Shown here piece after piece: positions 53,326 to 62,189 of a stretch of DNA of 64,000 nt. The notes under the pieces are model-generated. The model did no database searches and had not been told where the DNA came from. It saw only the letters and a program-made list of their open reading frames with translations. How positions within the stretch are numbered: position 1 is the stretch's first letter; each line of letters opens with the position of its first letter. The translations under genes were made by a program, and so were the position numbers. This stretch comes from Maribacter polysiphoniae (lineage in GTDB: Bacteria > Bacteroidota > Bacteroidia > Flavobacteriales > Flavobacteriaceae), in the NCBI RefSeq assembly GCF_003148665.1, contig NZ_QGGQ01000001.1, forward strand, positions 699,762 to 763,761, in the 5' to 3' direction.

Positions 53326-54336
53326 TTAAAATACATTGTAAATGTCGCCAGAGAAAAACAAATCGTCGGTTTTCTTAAAGTTTGAATCCGATTTGACTTG
53401 GGCGGTAAGGGCATCTTCCCTTTCTTCCAAGGTAACGTCATCAAAGGCTCTAATGATACCGGTAACCATAGGATATTCCATACGTACTAACATCTGGTGC
53501 AATGTAGGGTCTTGTTCCTTGGCGTCATGAACCAAAATATCGGTTTCCGTTACTCCGTTCTCACCTATGGTCACAACTTCCAATTTTAAGCCATTCAAGA
53601 CCAGTCCCTTGTTGCGTTCCTTGCCAAAGATCATGGGTTTGTCATGTTCGACAAAAAGCATTCGGTCTTCCCTGACGGCCTTATCGTTGAATTTGGAATA
53701 GGCGCCATCATTGAAAATGGGGCAGTTTTGTAAAACTTCGATGAGCGAGGTTCCCTTGAATTTTTCGGCATCGATGAAAATCTGGGTCATTTCCTTGGGT
53801 GTATTCCCTGATATTCTTCCGAAAAATCGGGCATGTGCCCCCAAAGCCAATTCCCCTGCGGAAAAAGGAGGTTGTGTATTGCCATATGGTGATGACTTTG
53901 TCTTTTGGCCAACTAATGAGGTTGGGGAAAACTGTCCTTTGGTGAGTCCGTAAATCTCATTATTGAACAAGACGATATTCAGGTCGATATTTCTTCGCAA
54001 TACATGTATAAAGTGATTGCCACCTATAGCCATTGAGTCACCGTCACCCGTGATGACCCAAACACTAAGGTCTGGATTCGTCAATTTTAGACCCGTTGCA
54101 ATGGCTGGGGCCCGACCATGGATACTGTGCATCCCGTAGGTGTCCATATAATAAGGAAAACGTGAAGAACACCCAATTCCTGAAATAAAGACGACATCTT
54201 CTTTTTTTACCCCCATTTCAGGAAGTGCTTTTTGCATGGAACGTAGAATTACATAGTCGTCACAACCAGGACACCATCGTACTTCTTGATCACTTGCAAA
54301 ATCCTTGTAAGTATATTCTTTTACTGCTGCTTCCAT
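53326..54336 (-). CDS. korB: 2-oxoacid:ferredoxin oxidoreductase, beta subunit
   Basis: A 336-residue thiamine-diphosphate subunit that, with korA, oxidises 2-oxoglutarate (or a related 2-oxoacid) to the acyl-CoA with reduction of ferredoxin. The N-terminal motif is VRWCPGCDDYVILRSMQK, where the two Cys ligate a [4Fe-4S] cluster, and the cofactor motif is ITGDGDSMAIGGNHFIHVLR with LFNNEIYGLTKGQFSPTS. It starts five bases after korA. The choice of 2-oxoglutarate over pyruvate rests on family resemblance. Confidence 0.9.
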   Translation of the reverse strand: MEAAVKEYTYKDFASDQEVRWCPGCDDYVILRSMQKALPEMGVKKEDVVFISGIGCSSRFPYYMDTYGMHSIHGRAPAIATGLKLTNPDLSVWVITGDGDSMAIGGNHFIHVLRRNIDLNIVLFNNEIYGLTKGQFSPTSLVGQKTKSSPYGNTQPPFSAGELALGAHARFFGRISGNTPKEMTQIFIDAEKFKGTSLIEVLQNCPIFNDGAYSKFNDKAVREDRMLFVEHDKPMIFGKERNKGLVLNGLKLEVVTIGENGVTETDILVHDAKEQDPTLHQMLVRMEYPMVTGIIRAFDDVTLEEREDALTAQVKSDSNFKKTDDLFFSGDIYNVF

Positions 54337-54341
54337 ATTTA

Positions 54342-56195
54342 TTAGACTAGAGATTTAAACTTTTCCACCAATTCATTGTTCGCGAATGGCAGACCTTGTA
54401 TTTTGTTGAATTGAAGAAAATTGAATTCACTGCAATTAATTTTCAATACTTTGACGAATTGTCCGCTGTTCAACTCACAAACGATTATTTTCTTATACTT
54501 GCTGAATACCTCACTGGTATTTTTGGGTAGGGGGTTAATGTAGTTGAAATGTGCAAATCCGATATTGTTATATCCTTCTTCATTCAATTCCTTTACCGCC
54601 GAATGTAAGCTACCATAAGTACCTCCCCATCCTACGACCAATAAATCCCCTTCCTCAGTAAATTCAGGAACAACATCCGGTATGTAGTTTTGGACCCTTT
54701 TTACTTTTTCAGCCCTAATTTTTGTCATGTACTCATGATTTTCAGGCACATAGGATACATTGCCCGATACGCGGTCTTTTTCTAAACCACCGACTCTGTG
54801 CTCCAAGCCTGGGACGCCTGGAACGGCCCAATTTCTTGCTAGTGTGTCCTTATCCCGATTGTAAGGGTGCCAATCTTCTTCAGCTTCCTTGATGATGTTG
54901 TTCTTTATTTCAGGCATACTGGCCACGGATTTTATTTTCCATGGTGCCGATCCATTGGCGATATAACCATCGGTTAACAACAGTACGGGTGTCATATGTT
55001 CTATGGTCAGTTTTGCAGCTTCATAGGCATATTCAAAACAATTGGAGGGAGTACTTGCCGCGATTACGATGATCGGGCTTTCACCGTTTCTACCATACAT
55101 GGCCTGTAATAAATCTGATTGCTCTGTTTTTGTCGGTAATCCGGTTGAAGGTCCACCACGCTGTACATCCACGATGACCAAGGGTAATTCTATCATCATA
55201 GCCAATCCTAGGGCTTCTGCCTTTAAGGCCAATCCAGGCCCTGAGGTTGTTGTTATGGCCAAATCACCTGCAAAAGAGGCCCCGATTGCAGAACTGATAC
55301 CTGCAATCTCATCTTCTGCCTGTAAGGTTTTAACCCCAAAGTGTTTGTGCTTTACCAATTCGTGTAAAATATTGGAGGCTGGGGTAATGGGATATGATCC
55401 CAAGAACAATTCCAACCCTGATTTTTCTGCCGCTGCCAAAAAGCCCCATGCAGTGGCTTGGTTCCCCATGATTATCCTATAGGTGCCCGGAGCCATTTTG
55501 GCAGGGGCAATGGTATAGGCATTGGGAATCAATTCCAAGGTTTCGGCAAAATAGAAACCTGCGTTCAATACCTTGGTATTCGCCTCGATGACCTCGGGCT
55601 TCTTTTTAAATTTCTTGTTGAAGAATTCCGTGGTATATTCCCTGGAGCGGCCATACATCCAGTAAACCATTCCCAAGGCGAACATATTCTTACTACGGGT
55701 AATGGTTTTATTGTCCAATCCTTCCACATCCTTCAAGGCTTCCTTGGTCAATGAAGTCATGGCCACTTCTATGACCCTATAGTTTTCGAGACTTCCATCT
55801 TCCAATGGATTACTTTCATAAAGGGCCTTTTCCAAGTTCTTTTTGGTAAAGGAATCGGTATCCACTATAACCGTGTGCCCCGGTTTAAGCGCGTGCAAAT
55901 TGGTTTTTAAGCCTGCAGGGTTCATGGCCACCAATAGATCCACATCATCGCCCGGTGTGTTGATTTCAACACTGCCTATATGTACTTGGAAGCCTGAAAC
56001 CCCATATAAACTACCTTGTGGGGCCCTTATTTCTGCCGGATAATTGGGGAATGTCGCAACATCATTGCCGAACATTGCCGATGTATCGGAGAATTGAGTG
56101 CCCGTTAATTGCATACCATCTCCCGAATCACCTACAAAACGGATGATTACTGCATCTATAACTTTCTGCTTTTTCTTTTCTGTGGTTGCAATCAT
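54342..56195 (-). CDS. korA: 2-oxoacid:ferredoxin oxidoreductase, gamma-alpha fused subunit
   Basis: A 617-residue subunit in which the gamma domain (about 1-190, IRFVGDSGDGMQLTGTQF) is fused before the alpha domain (about 225-600, FLGSYPITPASNILHELVKH, then TTSGPGLALKAEALGLAMM and IVDVQRGGPSTGLPTKTEQS). That order is typical of KorA in Bacteroidota. It is the first gene of the korAB pair and is divergent from a ferredoxin gene over a 151-bp AT-rich gap, an arrangement that suggests joint control and that the ferredoxin accepts its electrons. Confidence 0.93.
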   Translation of the reverse strand: MIATTEKKKQKVIDAVIIRFVGDSGDGMQLTGTQFSDTSAMFGNDVATFPNYPAEIRAPQGSLYGVSGFQVHIGSVEINTPGDDVDLLVAMNPAGLKTNLHALKPGHTVIVDTDSFTKKNLEKALYESNPLEDGSLENYRVIEVAMTSLTKEALKDVEGLDNKTITRSKNMFALGMVYWMYGRSREYTTEFFNKKFKKKPEVIEANTKVLNAGFYFAETLELIPNAYTIAPAKMAPGTYRIIMGNQATAWGFLAAAEKSGLELFLGSYPITPASNILHELVKHKHFGVKTLQAEDEIAGISSAIGASFAGDLAITTTSGPGLALKAEALGLAMMIELPLVIVDVQRGGPSTGLPTKTEQSDLLQAMYGRNGESPIIVIAASTPSNCFEYAYEAAKLTIEHMTPVLLLTDGYIANGSAPWKIKSVASMPEIKNNIIKEAEEDWHPYNRDKDTLARNWAVPGVPGLEHRVGGLEKDRVSGNVSYVPENHEYMTKIRAEKVKRVQNYIPDVVPEFTEEGDLLVVGWGGTYGSLHSAVKELNEEGYNNIGFAHFNYINPLPKNTSEVFSKYKKIIVCELNSGQFVKVLKINCSEFNFLQFNKIQGLPFANNELVEKFKSLV

Positions 56196-56346
56196 ATGAT
56201 TTTATTTTTCTTAAACGAATTCTATTAATTTTTGGTAAATTTAGGGACTAAAATTTAATTCACCTTAAGTTTCGAAATATGATATTTATCATTAAAAGGT
56301 ATTATCCTATATACTAACTTCGTTATCTTAAATAAAATTAAGCAAA
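56196..56346. promoter_or_regulatory. Divergent promoter region of korA and ferredoxin
   Basis: A 151-bp AT-rich gap between divergent starts. Near-consensus -7 elements are TAAATTTA toward korA (near 56240-56247) and TAACTTCG toward the ferredoxin gene (near 56314-56321). No clear operator palindrome is seen. Confidence 0.35.
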
Positions 56347-56697
56347 ATGGCTATAAAAATTACAGATGAATGCATTAATTGTGATGCTTGCATTTCTGAA
56401 TGCCCAAACAATGCGATTTACGAACCAGATCAAGAATGGGCTTATTCCGATGAGACCGCTTTAAGTGGTACGGTAACTACACCTGATGGTAGGGAAGTAG
56501 ATGCTGATTCCGAGAATGAACCTATTTCTGATGAGTTCTATTTTATCGTAACCGATAAGTGTACTGAGTGTAAAGGATTCCATGATGAACCACAATGTGC
56601 TTCGGTTTGTCCTGTTGACTGTTGTGTTCCTGATGAGGACCATGTTGAGACAGAGGAGACCTTGTTAGAGAAAAAAGCTTGGTTGCACGGGGAATAG
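56347..56697 (+). CDS. 2[4Fe-4S] ferredoxin
   Basis: A 116-residue ferredoxin with two cluster sites. The first is a standard CxxCxxCxxxCP at Cys9, Cys12, Cys15, Cys19. The second has the longer spacing Cys72-x2-Cys75-x8-Cys84-x3-Cys88, as in Allochromatium-type ferredoxins, with an insertion of about 30 residues (residues 30-60) between the two sites. It probably carries electrons to or from KOR and PFOR. A strong terminator follows at 56731-56771. Confidence 0.93.
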   Translation: MAIKITDECINCDACISECPNNAIYEPDQEWAYSDETALSGTVTTPDGREVDADSENEPISDEFYFIVTDKCTECKGFHDEPQCASVCPVDCCVPDEDHVETEETLLEKKAWLHGE

Positions 56698-57074
56698 ATT
56701 AATAATCATTCCTCCTTTAAGGTTTGTTGAATGGGGTATTTTATACTTTATGAAATACCCCATTTTTTTTATTGGGTATAAAACCCGATTATTTCTTTCT
56801 TCTATATTGTAGTGCAATATGTCCAGCACTGGAAATGGAACAGGATTTTTATGTTCTTGTTTTAATGCGACTCTTCAACCCCTACGGGCGCTAGCCGATT
56901 CTTTTCTTTTTATTTTCTATTGATTAACCTGACAAATGTCATAGTCTGCCCGTATAAGTGTCTCTAATTTTATGGAAATTTTAAAACCGATACCTCGGCA
57001 ATAGGTTTCTGCAAATCGTATAGGGTTCTTTCCCCGATTTTGCTTAGGTGTCTTAAAAACAAGCGAAAATCATC
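56698..57074. other. 377-bp intergenic stretch before nifJ
   Basis: The first part holds the ferredoxin terminator. The remaining approximately 300 bp up to the nifJ start hold no credible coding frame or RNA fold; they presumably contain the nifJ promoter and a long leader, but I see no perfect TAnnTTTG site. Confidence 0.5.
56731..56771 (+). terminator. Rho-independent terminator after the ferredoxin gene
   Basis: Stem ATGGGGTATTT (56731-56741) and AAATACCCCAT (56753-56763), 11 bp perfect, then an eight-base T-run. Confidence 0.9.
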
Positions 57075-60000
57075 ATGGAAAAAAAATCCAAAAAGTTAAT
57101 TTGTGACGCGAATGAAGCGGTTGCAAGAGTGGCACACAAGACCAATGAGGTTTGTGCCATTTATCCCATCACACCAGCTTCGCCCATGGGCGAGCATGTT
57201 GATGTGTATAGCTCTAAAGGACTGGAGAACATATGGGGCAATGTCCCTAGGATTGTTGAAATGCAAAGTGAAGGAGGAGCTTCAGGTGCAGTTCACGGTT
57301 CGTTGCAAGCAGGTGCTTTGACTACGACATTCACAGCTTCCCAAGGGTTGCTGCTAATGATTCCTAATATGTATAAAATGGCAGGGGAGTTGTTGCCTTC
57401 TGTTATCCATGTTGCAGCAAGGACCATTGCCACCCACGCATTGTCGATTTTCGGAGATCATTCCGATGTTATGGCAGCGCGACAAACAGGATTTTCCATG
57501 TTGTTTAGTGGCTCTGTACAGGAAGCGCAGGATATGGCGTTGATTTCCCAAGTTGCTACATTGAAATCAAGAATTCCATTCATGAATATTTTTGATGGAT
57601 TTAGAACTTCCCACGAGATTTCCAAAATTGATTCCATTCCAGACGATGTTATAGTCGATATGATGCCGGAAGACGAAATAATGGCACATAAAAAAAGGTC
57701 TTTGGATCCAGATAATCCTGTTCTAAGAGGTACTTCACAAAACCCCGATGTATTCTTCCAAGCAAGGGAGGCTGCTAACCTTTATTATGATAAGGTTCCT
57801 GGGATTGTTGAAGATACAATGGATGAATTTTACAAACATACAGGCAGAAAATATAGTTTGTTCTATTATGTAGGACATCCTGAAGCCGAAAAAGTTATCG
57901 TAATCATGGGTTCTGGTCAAGGTCCTGTTATGGAGGCCATTGACACCATGGTGAAAAATGGGGAAAAAGTCGGTGCGATCATCGTACGTCTGTTTAGACC
58001 ATTCTCTATTAGTCATTTTGTTGATGCCTTACCGGAAACAGTTAAAAAAGTAGCTGTTTTAGACCGAACCAAAGAACCAGGTAGTTTGGGTGAACCACTT
58101 TACCAGGACGTTGTCACTGCCTTTATGGAAAGTGATAGGACTATGCCACAAATCATTGGTGGCCGCTACGGATTGTCTTCCAAAGAATTCGATCCAGCCA
58201 TGGTAAAATCGGTTTATGATGAGTTGGATAGGGAACAACCATTGAAACACTTTACAGTGGGTATCAATGATGACGTTTCTTTCAAAAGTCTTCCACTAGG
58301 AGGTAGATTGGAAACTGTCAAGAATACCTTTAACTGTATGTTCTATGGTCTTGGTGCTGATGGTACGGTAGGAGCGAACAAAAACTCTATTAAGATTATT
58401 GGGGAAACAACGGATAACTACGTACAGGGTTATTTTGTTTATGATTCTAAAAAAGCCGGTGCACAAACCGTATCACATTTACGTTTCGGGCCAGAGCCTA
58501 TCTATTCTACCTATTTAATCCATAAGGCAAACTTTATCGCTTGTCATCAATTTAATTTCATTGAAAAATACGACATCTTAAAAAGTATCAAAAAGGGAGG
58601 AACCTTCTTATTGAACTCTCCTTTTGATAAAGATGCCATTTGGGATGTTCTTCCTAAAAAGATGCAAGAGCAGATTGTTGGGAATGAATTGGAATTTTAT
58701 GTAATCGATGCCACTAAAGTAGCCCAAGAGGCTAATTTAGGTAAGCGTACGAATACGGTTCTACAAACCTGTTTCTTTGCGATTTCCGGTGTGCTTCCTA
58801 AAGATGAGGCCATTAAGAAAATTAAAGAGGCTATTGTTAAGTCCTATTCTAAAAAAGGAGATGCCATTGTTCAAATGAACTTTAATGCAGTGGATAAATC
58901 CTTGGAGAACCTTCAAAAAGTCGATTATCCTAAACAAGTCACAAGTGAAGCCGAGCTTAAACCAATGATGACCGGTGATGCCGATCCCTTTGTAAAAGAA
59001 GTCCTTGGAAAAATATTGGCTGGTAATGGTGATGAGCTTCCTGTAAGTGCCTTCCCCGTAGATGGTACGTTCCCAACAGGAACTACCCAATTCGAGAAAC
59101 GTGGTATTGCGATCAACGTGCCGGTTTGGGATGGCGAGGATATATGTACACAATGTAATAAGTGTGTGGCCATTTGTCCACATGCCGCCATTCGGGCCAA
59201 AGTGGTTTCCAATGAAGAATTGGCAGGAGCGCCTTCAACCTTAAAATCGGTTCCGGCCAAAGGTAGACCATTCAATGGTGCTGAGGAATCCTATGTATTG
59301 CAGGTATCTGCCCAGGATTGTACTGGTTGTGATCTTTGTGTAGCTGTTTGTCCTGCAGTAAGTAAAGAGAATCCAGAATTCAAGGCCATCAACATGCATG
59401 ATAAGCTTGAAGTTGAGGCTGTCGAGGATCAAAATTGGGATTACTTTATTGATCTTCCCGATTATAACAGAACAGAATTGCAAATTACCAATGTCAAAGG
59501 ATCTCAGTTCCTTGAACCCTTGTTTGAGTTCTCAGGAGCGTGTTCCGGTTGTGGTGAAACACCTTATATTAAACTATTGACCCAATTGTTCGGCGACAGT
59601 ATTTTAATAGCGAATGCAACAGGTTGTTCTTCCATTTATGGCGGTAACTTACCCACAACACCCTATAAGAAGAATAAATTTGGTAGAGGGCCAGCATGGG
59701 CCAATTCCTTATTTGAGGACAATGCCGAATACGGATTGGGTATGAAGTTGGCATTGACCAAAAAACAGGAAATAGCGGTTAGCTTGTTGAAAAGTCTTGA
59801 ATCTGAGGTAGGCAGCGAATTGATCGAGGCCATTTTAAACAATTCAGAAAAAACAGAGGCTGAAAAACAAGAAAACTTCGAAAACCTTGATAAGCTTAGG
59901 GCCAAGTTGGCTAATATAGATAAACCTGAAGCCAAAAAGTTATCGCAGTTGACTGATTACTTACGTAAGAAATCGGTTTGGATACTCGGTGGTGATGGTT

Positions 60001-60605
60001 GGGCTTATGATATAGGTTATGGTGGGGTTGACCACGTATTGGCCTCTGGTGAAAACATCAATATCATGGTCTTGGATACAGAGATTTATTCCAATACCGG
60101 TGGACAAATGTCCAAAGCAACACCATTGGGAGCAAGTGCGAAATTCGCCGTGGCAGGAAAACGTACCGGAAAGAAAAGTTTAGCCTTACAGGCGGTTTCT
60201 TATCAAAACGTTTATGTTGCCCAAATAGCGATCGGGGCCAAGGATTTACAAACCCTGAAAGCGCTTGAGGAAGCAGAAGCATATGACGGACCTTCATTGA
60301 TCATTGCTTATTCACATTGTAACGATCATGGTTACAATCTTAAGGATGGGGCAATGCATCAGGAAAAAGCGGTTGAAACTGGCTACTGGCCATTGTTTAG
60401 ATTCGATCCAGCGAAACCAAAAGGTAAGAAGTTTAGATTGGATTCCAAGGCGCCATCAGCACCATTAGAGGAGTTTATGTATATGGAAACACGTTTCTCC
60501 AGAGTTGTTAAGGATAACGCCGAATTAGGGGCCGAACTTCTTAAACAAGCCCAGGAAGAAGTGGACTCTAGATGGGAAAAATTGGAGCTATATAGAGGAA
60601 TGTAG
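57075..60605 (+). CDS. nifJ: Pyruvate:ferredoxin (flavodoxin) oxidoreductase, single chain
   Basis: A 1176-residue homodimeric-type PFOR converting pyruvate and CoA to acetyl-CoA, CO2 and reduced ferredoxin. Domain order: pyruvate-binding domain I (about 1-250, CAIYPITPASPMGEHVD), domain II, gamma domain (about 420-620), an EKR region, two [4Fe-4S] motifs (Cys691 in CTQCNKCVAICP and Cys749 in CTGCDLCVAVCP), then CSGCGETPYIKLL and the thiamine domain (GGDGWAYDIGYGGVDHVLAS, about 970-990). All cofactor motifs look intact. It is separate from korAB, giving two 2-oxoacid:ferredoxin systems in 7 kb. Confidence 0.96.
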   Translation: MEKKSKKLICDANEAVARVAHKTNEVCAIYPITPASPMGEHVDVYSSKGLENIWGNVPRIVEMQSEGGASGAVHGSLQAGALTTTFTASQGLLLMIPNMYKMAGELLPSVIHVAARTIATHALSIFGDHSDVMAARQTGFSMLFSGSVQEAQDMALISQVATLKSRIPFMNIFDGFRTSHEISKIDSIPDDVIVDMMPEDEIMAHKKRSLDPDNPVLRGTSQNPDVFFQAREAANLYYDKVPGIVEDTMDEFYKHTGRKYSLFYYVGHPEAEKVIVIMGSGQGPVMEAIDTMVKNGEKVGAIIVRLFRPFSISHFVDALPETVKKVAVLDRTKEPGSLGEPLYQDVVTAFMESDRTMPQIIGGRYGLSSKEFDPAMVKSVYDELDREQPLKHFTVGINDDVSFKSLPLGGRLETVKNTFNCMFYGLGADGTVGANKNSIKIIGETTDNYVQGYFVYDSKKAGAQTVSHLRFGPEPIYSTYLIHKANFIACHQFNFIEKYDILKSIKKGGTFLLNSPFDKDAIWDVLPKKMQEQIVGNELEFYVIDATKVAQEANLGKRTNTVLQTCFFAISGVLPKDEAIKKIKEAIVKSYSKKGDAIVQMNFNAVDKSLENLQKVDYPKQVTSEAELKPMMTGDADPFVKEVLGKILAGNGDELPVSAFPVDGTFPTGTTQFEKRGIAINVPVWDGEDICTQCNKCVAICPHAAIRAKVVSNEELAGAPSTLKSVPAKGRPFNGAEESYVLQVSAQDCTGCDLCVAVCPAVSKENPEFKAINMHDKLEVEAVEDQNWDYFIDLPDYNRTELQITNVKGSQFLEPLFEFSGACSGCGETPYIKLLTQLFGDSILIANATGCSSIYGGNLPTTPYKKNKFGRGPAWANSLFEDNAEYGLGMKLALTKKQEIAVSLLKSLESEVGSELIEAILNNSEKTEAEKQENFENLDKLRAKLANIDKPEAKKLSQLTDYLRKKSVWILGGDGWAYDIGYGGVDHVLASGENINIMVLDTEIYSNTGGQMSKATPLGASAKFAVAGKRTGKKSLALQAVSYQNVYVAQIAIGAKDLQTLKALEEAEAYDGPSLIIAYSHCNDHGYNLKDGAMHQEKAVETGYWPLFRFDPAKPKGKKFRLDSKAPSAPLEEFMYMETRFSRVVKDNAELGAELLKQAQEEVDSRWEKLELYRGM

Positions 60606-60638
60606 TCCGAAGTATAAGTGTAATTACTTTAAAAATTG

Positions 60639-60699
60639 ACTTTGTTTTTTGAAACCATACATTCTGGATTGTTTTAGTTCAGGATGTATGGAACAAAGT
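60639..60699 (+). repeat. Long bulged hairpin upstream of the small Cys-rich gene
   Basis: Inner stem CCATACATTCTG (60655-60666) pairs with CAGGATGTATGG (60680-60691), 12 bp with one G-T pair; an outer stem ACTTTGTT (60639-60646) pairs perfectly with AACAAAGT (60692-60699), leaving an eight-base bulge on the left. It lies between nifJ and the next gene with no downstream T-run, so it could be a processing or stability element or a 5' regulatory structure. Confidence 0.7.
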
Positions 60700-60719
60700 T
60701 TAATCATAAAATCATTTCA

Positions 60720-61103
60720 ATGATGGAAGATAAAGCCAAAAAACTGTACGAAGATGCAGTGGAAAAACTAAAGGAGGCCAACAAAGAATTGTGTAGACCA
60801 GAGGAAGATGTGGTGGCACAATTGGTCTGTAATCATGCCCAATGCGCTATTTTAAATTATTTAAGGGGTTTTCTTATGGAAAACGGTATAGAAAGTAGCC
60901 CTAATGATTCGATAGAGAATCTTTACGAGGAATGTAAGATCATTAACCCACATTTTTCGGAAGTAAATCTTTCCGGGTTCAAATGTAACGCCCATAAGGA
61001 TGAATCAAGATTTTGCAATGACTCTTCACGGTTCAGCAGATGCTTTGACATCGCGGATAGTCTGGATACTTTTTTAAGACGGGAAAAAGTAATCGCACAA
61101 TAG
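60720..61103 (+). CDS. Small Cys-rich helical protein, HEPN-like
   Basis: A protein of about 127 residues, start chosen at the Met pair 60720/60723 because the earlier in-frame ATG at 60684 is buried in a long hairpin. It is helical and charged (KAKKLYEDAVEKLKEANKEL, VCNHAQCAILNYLRGFLMEN) with a pattern like HEPN domains and seven Cys spread along its length. No RxxxxH RNase motif is visible, so if HEPN it may be a binding rather than a nuclease form. It lies 114 bp after nifJ on the same strand; a role linked to PFOR is only inferred. Confidence 0.6.
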   Translation: MMEDKAKKLYEDAVEKLKEANKELCRPEEDVVAQLVCNHAQCAILNYLRGFLMENGIESSPNDSIENLYEECKIINPHFSEVNLSGFKCNAHKDESRFCNDSSRFSRCFDIADSLDTFLRREKVIAQ

Positions 61104-61123
61104 ATCAAACAAGCATTCAGGAT

Positions 61124-62188
61124 TTATTTCCAGGTTCTTTCTAGGAACCCTAAGAAGTTTTTGTGCATAATGTTTTCAATATCATTTGGGGAATATCCCC
61201 TTTTTTGAAGCATATTAGGAACTTTTTGAATATCGGAAATCGTATTGAGGTCGGAAGGACATTGTTCTGTTCCAAAACCTCCATCCAAATCGGTTCCTAT
61301 TCCCACATGATTTGTGTTCCCTGCCAATTGACAGATATGATCCATATTGTCGATCATGTTATGAAGGGTTACACCAAGTCCTTTTGGGGTCGATATACCT
61401 CGAATCCAATTTGGGGCCAGCATCCAGGCATCCAAGGCCATTCCAATGACTGCTTGCCTTTTAATAAGTTCCTTGATCTGTATATCGGATAATTGCCTAT
61501 TGTGGTCTACGAGGGCCCGACAATTGTTGTGACTTGCCCATACGGGTCCGTTATAGATTTTAAGGGTTTCCCAAAAGCTCTGGTCATTCAAATGGGTAAC
61601 ATCCAAAATCAAGTTTAAGCGCTCGATTTCCTTTAAAAGCGTTTTGCCTTTAATTCCTATTCCACCTTCCCCATTGGTGCCTTGGGCATACGTACCGGGA
61701 CCATAATGGGCTGGACCAATCGCCCGTAACCCTTGTTCATAGGATTTTTCAAGATAGTCTGTGGAAATAATGGAATCGGCTCCTTCCAAGCTTAAAATAT
61801 AACCTATGGGTTTTTTTTCTTTGGGAGTTTCCCAAAGCTGTATATGGGCCTTCAGTTGTTCAAGATTGCATATTTGAACCATTTCGCCAATATCTTCCAT
61901 GGATTTGTACCAAGCCAATTGGCCTTGGGTCTGTGCCCAGGCTTGTTGGGGTGATTTCCATCCGGGTAGTGGGTTGGTCTTTTTGGTAAACCTCGCAATT
62001 TGCGTCGCCACACAAAGCCCTATATTCCCGCGTCGCATGGCTTGTAATGATACCGTATTCTTATTGCGGTCCGGTTTATCGGTCATACCGATTTCACTTG
62101 TGCGAATGGCTGTTACCGGCCATGTTAATTCCCGGTTCCACTCCATGGCGTTCATGGCCAGGTCTAAATGTGCATCAAATACAAACAT
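61124..62188 (-). CDS. Membrane-dipeptidase-family (M19) dipeptidase
   Basis: A 354-residue zinc amidohydrolase-type dipeptidase with the N-terminal VFDAHLDLAMN metal site, SLEGADSI, the DVTHLNDQSFWE and WASHNNCRALV metal ligands, and the C-terminal GIGTDLDGGFG. M19 enzymes cleave dipeptides, accepting D-amino acids at the C-terminal position. It lacks a signal peptide, so it is cytoplasmic. It starts one base after the PLP enzyme gene in a minus-strand operon with RidA and a GntP permease. Confidence 0.9.
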   Translation of the reverse strand: MFVFDAHLDLAMNAMEWNRELTWPVTAIRTSEIGMTDKPDRNKNTVSLQAMRRGNIGLCVATQIARFTKKTNPLPGWKSPQQAWAQTQGQLAWYKSMEDIGEMVQICNLEQLKAHIQLWETPKEKKPIGYILSLEGADSIISTDYLEKSYEQGLRAIGPAHYGPGTYAQGTNGEGGIGIKGKTLLKEIERLNLILDVTHLNDQSFWETLKIYNGPVWASHNNCRALVDHNRQLSDIQIKELIKRQAVIGMALDAWMLAPNWIRGISTPKGLGVTLHNMIDNMDHICQLAGNTNHVGIGTDLDGGFGTEQCPSDLNTISDIQKVPNMLQKRGYSPNDIENIMHKNFLGFLERTWK

Positions 62189-62189
62189 A

